Notes under the pieces: generated by a model | The model's input: only the letters and a program-made list of their open reading frames with translations | What the model was told of the DNA's origin: nothing | The model's database searches: none | Program-made: the position numbers and the translations under genes | From: Sagittula salina | GTDB taxonomy: Bacteria; Pseudomonadota; Alphaproteobacteria; Rhodobacterales; Rhodobacteraceae | DNA: 64,000 nt | Direction: 5' to 3' | Assembly: GCF_017813235.1 (NCBI RefSeq) | Contig: NZ_JAGISH010000003.1 | Location: 1-64,000, forward strand | Shown here: positions 61,883-64,000 of the stretch, one piece after another | Layout of the letters: every line of letters begins with the position of its first letter | Numbering within the stretch: the first letter of the stretch is position 1

Positions 61883-63061
61883 ATGCTATCCCGCAATCTC
61901 AGGCATTTCCGCCTGTTTCTCGCCGTAGCGGAACTCCGCAGCCTCACCGCCGCCGCCGAGCGCGCGCGCATTTCGCAACCCGCCGTCACGCAGTCGCTCA
62001 ACAAGCTGGAAAAGGACACTGGCGGCGCGCTGTTCGAGCGCAACCGGCAGGGCGTTTTCCTGACCGAACGCGGCAGGGTGTTCGAAAGCCGTCTGCGATG
62101 CGCCATGGACCGGCTTGACGCGGCGCTGCGCGAGGTTTCGCCACGGCTGGTGCTGACGGCGACGGCGGCGCAGCTGGAGGCGCTGATCGCCGCCTCGGAG
62201 GCGCAGAACTTCACGCTGGCTGCCCGAACCCTGAAGCGTGCGCAACCGACAGTCCACCGCGCCGTGGCGCAGCTGGAACGTGGGGCGGCACGAGCCCTGT
62301 TCGAACGCACGTCCTTTGGCATGGTGCCGGTGCGGGCCTGTCAGAATCTGGCTCAGTCGGCGCGGCTGGCGTTTACCGAGATCGCGCAGGCGGAAGCGGC
62401 GCTTGCGGACTTCGATGGGCGCGAGGTCGGGCGGATCGTCATAGGATCGTTGCCGCTGTCACGATCCGTGGTGCTGCCAGAGGCGCTGGCGCGGTTCCGG
62501 GAGGCGCGCCCCAAGCAGCCGGTAACGGTGATCGACGGCGATTACGACGCCTTGTTGCTGCGTCTGAGGCGGGGCGAGGTCGATCTGATGATCGGCGCCA
62601 TGCGAGATCCGCTGCCCATCGGGGACGTGACGCAGGAGCCTTTGTTCGACGACGTTCTGAGCATAGTGGCGCGGCCCGGGCACGCTTTGGCCGGGTCTCG
62701 GGTGGGGCTTGACCTGCTGGTGGATCACGCCTGGGTGGTGCCGCGCCCCGGCACGCCCTCGCGGGAACAGTTCGACGCGCTGTTCACGGGGCGCGTGGCG
62801 ATGCCCGACAGCATTCTCGAATGCGGGTCGATCCTGTTGATGCGGGAGCTGTTGCAGCGCTCCGACCTTTTGGGCTGCATCAGCGCGCGGCAGGCGCGGG
62901 CGGAGGTGGAGGCAGGCCTCCTTGTAGCTCTCGATACGGGGATCGGCTGGCCACGCCGGGGTATCGGGCTGACCACGCGCGCCGGCTGGGTGCCGACGCC
63001 CGCGCAGGCACAGATGTTGGACCATATCCGCGCCGCCGCGGGCGAATTGCCCGCGCTATAG
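61883..63061 (+). CDS. LysR family regulator with two N-terminal helix-turn-helix domains
   Basis: At 392 residues this regulator is about 90 longer than a normal LysR protein. The extra length is a second HTH. The first spans 7-63 (FLAVAELRSLTAAAERARIS then QPAVTQSLNKLE and GALFERNRQGVFLTERG). The second spans 97-150 (QLEALIAASEAQNFTLAART then QPTVHRAVAQLE and ALFERTSFGMVP). The substrate-binding domain follows from about 183 (GRIVIGSLPLSRSVVLPEAL). It is divergent from the ring-cleavage operon and most likely controls it, perhaps binding a four-half-site operator. Confidence 0.82.
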   Translation: MLSRNLRHFRLFLAVAELRSLTAAAERARISQPAVTQSLNKLEKDTGGALFERNRQGVFLTERGRVFESRLRCAMDRLDAALREVSPRLVLTATAAQLEALIAASEAQNFTLAARTLKRAQPTVHRAVAQLERGAARALFERTSFGMVPVRACQNLAQSARLAFTEIAQAEAALADFDGREVGRIVIGSLPLSRSVVLPEALARFREARPKQPVTVIDGDYDALLLRLRRGEVDLMIGAMRDPLPIGDVTQEPLFDDVLSIVARPGHALAGSRVGLDLLVDHAWVVPRPGTPSREQFDALFTGRVAMPDSILECGSILLMRELLQRSDLLGCISARQARAEVEAGLLVALDTGIGWPRRGIGLTTRAGWVPTPAQAQMLDHIRAAAGELPAL

Positions 63062-63082
63062 GCGATCGCGCCCGTGGCCAGG

Positions 63083-64000
63083 TCAGGCCTGCACTGCGCG
63101 CGTGGCGAGGCGCTGCATTTCCTCGAACAGTGCGAAACGCGGACCGTGCCAGCCGCGATCAGCATCGGGCTGCGTGACGTCCCCGGCACGAGACATGGCC
63201 GCCATGGCCTGTGTGGCGTCGGCGTATACCCCGGCCGCCAGTGCGCCCAGCATGGCGGAGCCAAGCAGCACCGGTTCTGCCGTTTTGGGCGCCACGACGG
63301 GCAGGCCGGTGGTATCGGCGAGGATCTGGCGTACCACCGGATGCCTCCCGGCGCCGCCGCTGATGGCGATGCGCGCAACGGTAGCGCCTTCGCGGGCCTG
63401 CGCCTCGATGATCTGGCGCAGCCCGTAGCCCAACCCACAGAGAGTCGCACCGTAAAGCGCCTTCAGGGACTCCAGATCGCGCCCCATGCCGAGCCCGACG
63501 ATCACCGCGCGGCGGTGCGGGTCGGCGTGCGGCGCGCGATTGCCCAGCACCTCCGGCAGGACGTGCAGGCCCCGGACCAGCGAAGGCAGGTCGCCCAGGC
63601 GATCCGCCAGCCAGGCCGGGAGCGATTTGCCCTCGGCCTGGGCCAGCGCGCGGGCTTCGGTGGCAAAGGGGTGGTGATCGATCAGCTGATCCACGGCGGC
63701 CCCGGCGGCGGACTGACCACCCTCGTTCAGCCACATCCCCGGCACCATGGCGGACTGATACGGCCCCCAGACACCGGGAACAAAGGCAGGGTCGCGCGTT
63801 GTCGTCATGGTGCAGGAGGAGGTGCCGAAAACATAGGCCATGTCCTGCGCCGGATCGCCAGCCGTTCCTACGGTGCCAAGCCCGCCGGCGTGCGCGTCGA
63901 TCAACCCTGCGCCGACAGGGGTGCCTTCGACCAGGCCGAGGTCGGCGGCCGCCTGCGCCGTCAGACCGGCCCCCAGCGCCGTACCGGCAGGAACCACCCG
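63083..64000 (-). CDS. FGGY-family carbohydrate kinase (pentulose kinase type), partial
   Basis: The C-terminal roughly 305 residues of a kinase whose start lies beyond the right edge. The FGGY second domain is clear: GLIDAHAGGLGTVG, the VFGTSSCTMTTT phosphate loop, GGQSAAGAAVDQLIDHH, and the RIAISGGAGRHPVVRQILAD adenosine motif. This pattern fits D-ribulokinase-type (pentulose or polyol) kinases. The open frame continues to position 64000 without a start that has to be used. It is convergent with the LysR gene, 21 bases apart. Confidence 0.82.
   Translation of the reverse strand, partial: RVVPAGTALGAGLTAQAAADLGLVEGTPVGAGLIDAHAGGLGTVGTAGDPAQDMAYVFGTSSCTMTTTRDPAFVPGVWGPYQSAMVPGMWLNEGGQSAAGAAVDQLIDHHPFATEARALAQAEGKSLPAWLADRLGDLPSLVRGLHVLPEVLGNRAPHADPHRRAVIVGLGMGRDLESLKALYGATLCGLGYGLRQIIEAQAREGATVARIAISGGAGRHPVVRQILADTTGLPVVAPKTAEPVLLGSAMLGALAAGVYADATQAMAAMSRAGDVTQPDADRGWHGPRFALFEEMQRLATRAVQA

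Overview
The window is high-GC alphaproteobacterial DNA. I infer a Rhodobacterales (Roseobacter-type) host from the mix of ABC and TRAP uptake systems, the chvE-gguAB set and the repABC replication module. A complete repA-repB-repC operon (56836 down to 53428, minus strand), a probable counter-transcript RNA between repB and repC, and five copies of a 16-bp dyad that fits a centromere (parS) show that this is an extrachromosomal replicon (megaplasmid or chromid) or DNA derived from one. Almost everything else is catabolic cargo: uptake systems, their local regulators and the degradation enzymes. No tRNA, rRNA or CRISPR array was seen. The left edge cuts an IS3-type element and the right edge cuts a sugar kinase.

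Layout, left to right. 1-164: right end of an IS3-family insertion sequence. 344-1780: small stress-type genes (host-attachment family, CBS pair, DUF2267). 2081-8217: a GntR regulator with a possible leaderless promoter, a Cys/Met-type PLP enzyme and a family-1 ABC importer. 8221-16175 (minus): an aerobic CoA-thioester aromatic pathway of the 2-aminobenzoyl-CoA type (CoA ligase, fused monooxygenase/reductase, enoyl-CoA hydratase, acyl-CoA dehydrogenase, SDR, Rid protein) under a MarR regulator. 16368-23617 (plus): a kynurenine-formamidase-like hydrolase, a five-gene branched-chain-type ABC importer, a cupin and a flavin monooxygenase. 23675-24490 (minus): a TauE/SafE permease. 24676-38543 (plus): a TRAP importer, IclR regulator and a pim-like beta-oxidation operon ending in a second CoA ligase and malonyl-CoA synthetase. 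38544-41836 (minus): HtpX protease and a PQQ dehydrogenase whose membrane anchor is a separate gene. 41929-42764: a RES/Xre toxin-antitoxin pair with its operator. 42849-50370 (minus): chvE-gguA-gguB and three enzymes of non-phosphorylative L-arabinose/D-galactose oxidation, with a divergent GbpR-like LysR. 51555-53426: a hydroxyacyl-CoA-dehydrogenase-type enzyme and a beta-keto acid cleavage enzyme, possibly for carnitine. 53428-57299: replication and partition. 57300-58166: a metallo-beta-lactamase-fold protein that has lost its metal motif. 58173-61700 (minus): a gallate/4-oxalomesaconate-type ring-cleavage operon with an unusual type I dioxygenase, divergent from a LysR with two helix-turn-helix domains. 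63083-64000: part of an FGGY kinase.

How it may work together: aromatic acids (anthranilate, trihydroxybenzoate-type compounds), dicarboxylates and pentoses would be imported by dedicated transporters and funnelled to acetyl-CoA, pyruvate/oxaloacetate and 2-oxoglutarate. The aminobenzoyl-CoA module and the pim-like module could be consecutive (ring opening to a dicarboxylyl-CoA, then beta-oxidation), but that link is inference. The best candidates for something undescribed are the type I dioxygenase wired to GalB/C/D-type enzymes, the double-HTH LysR, the split PQQ dehydrogenase, the dead lactonase-fold protein beside repA, and centromere-like sites written into neighbouring metabolic genes.
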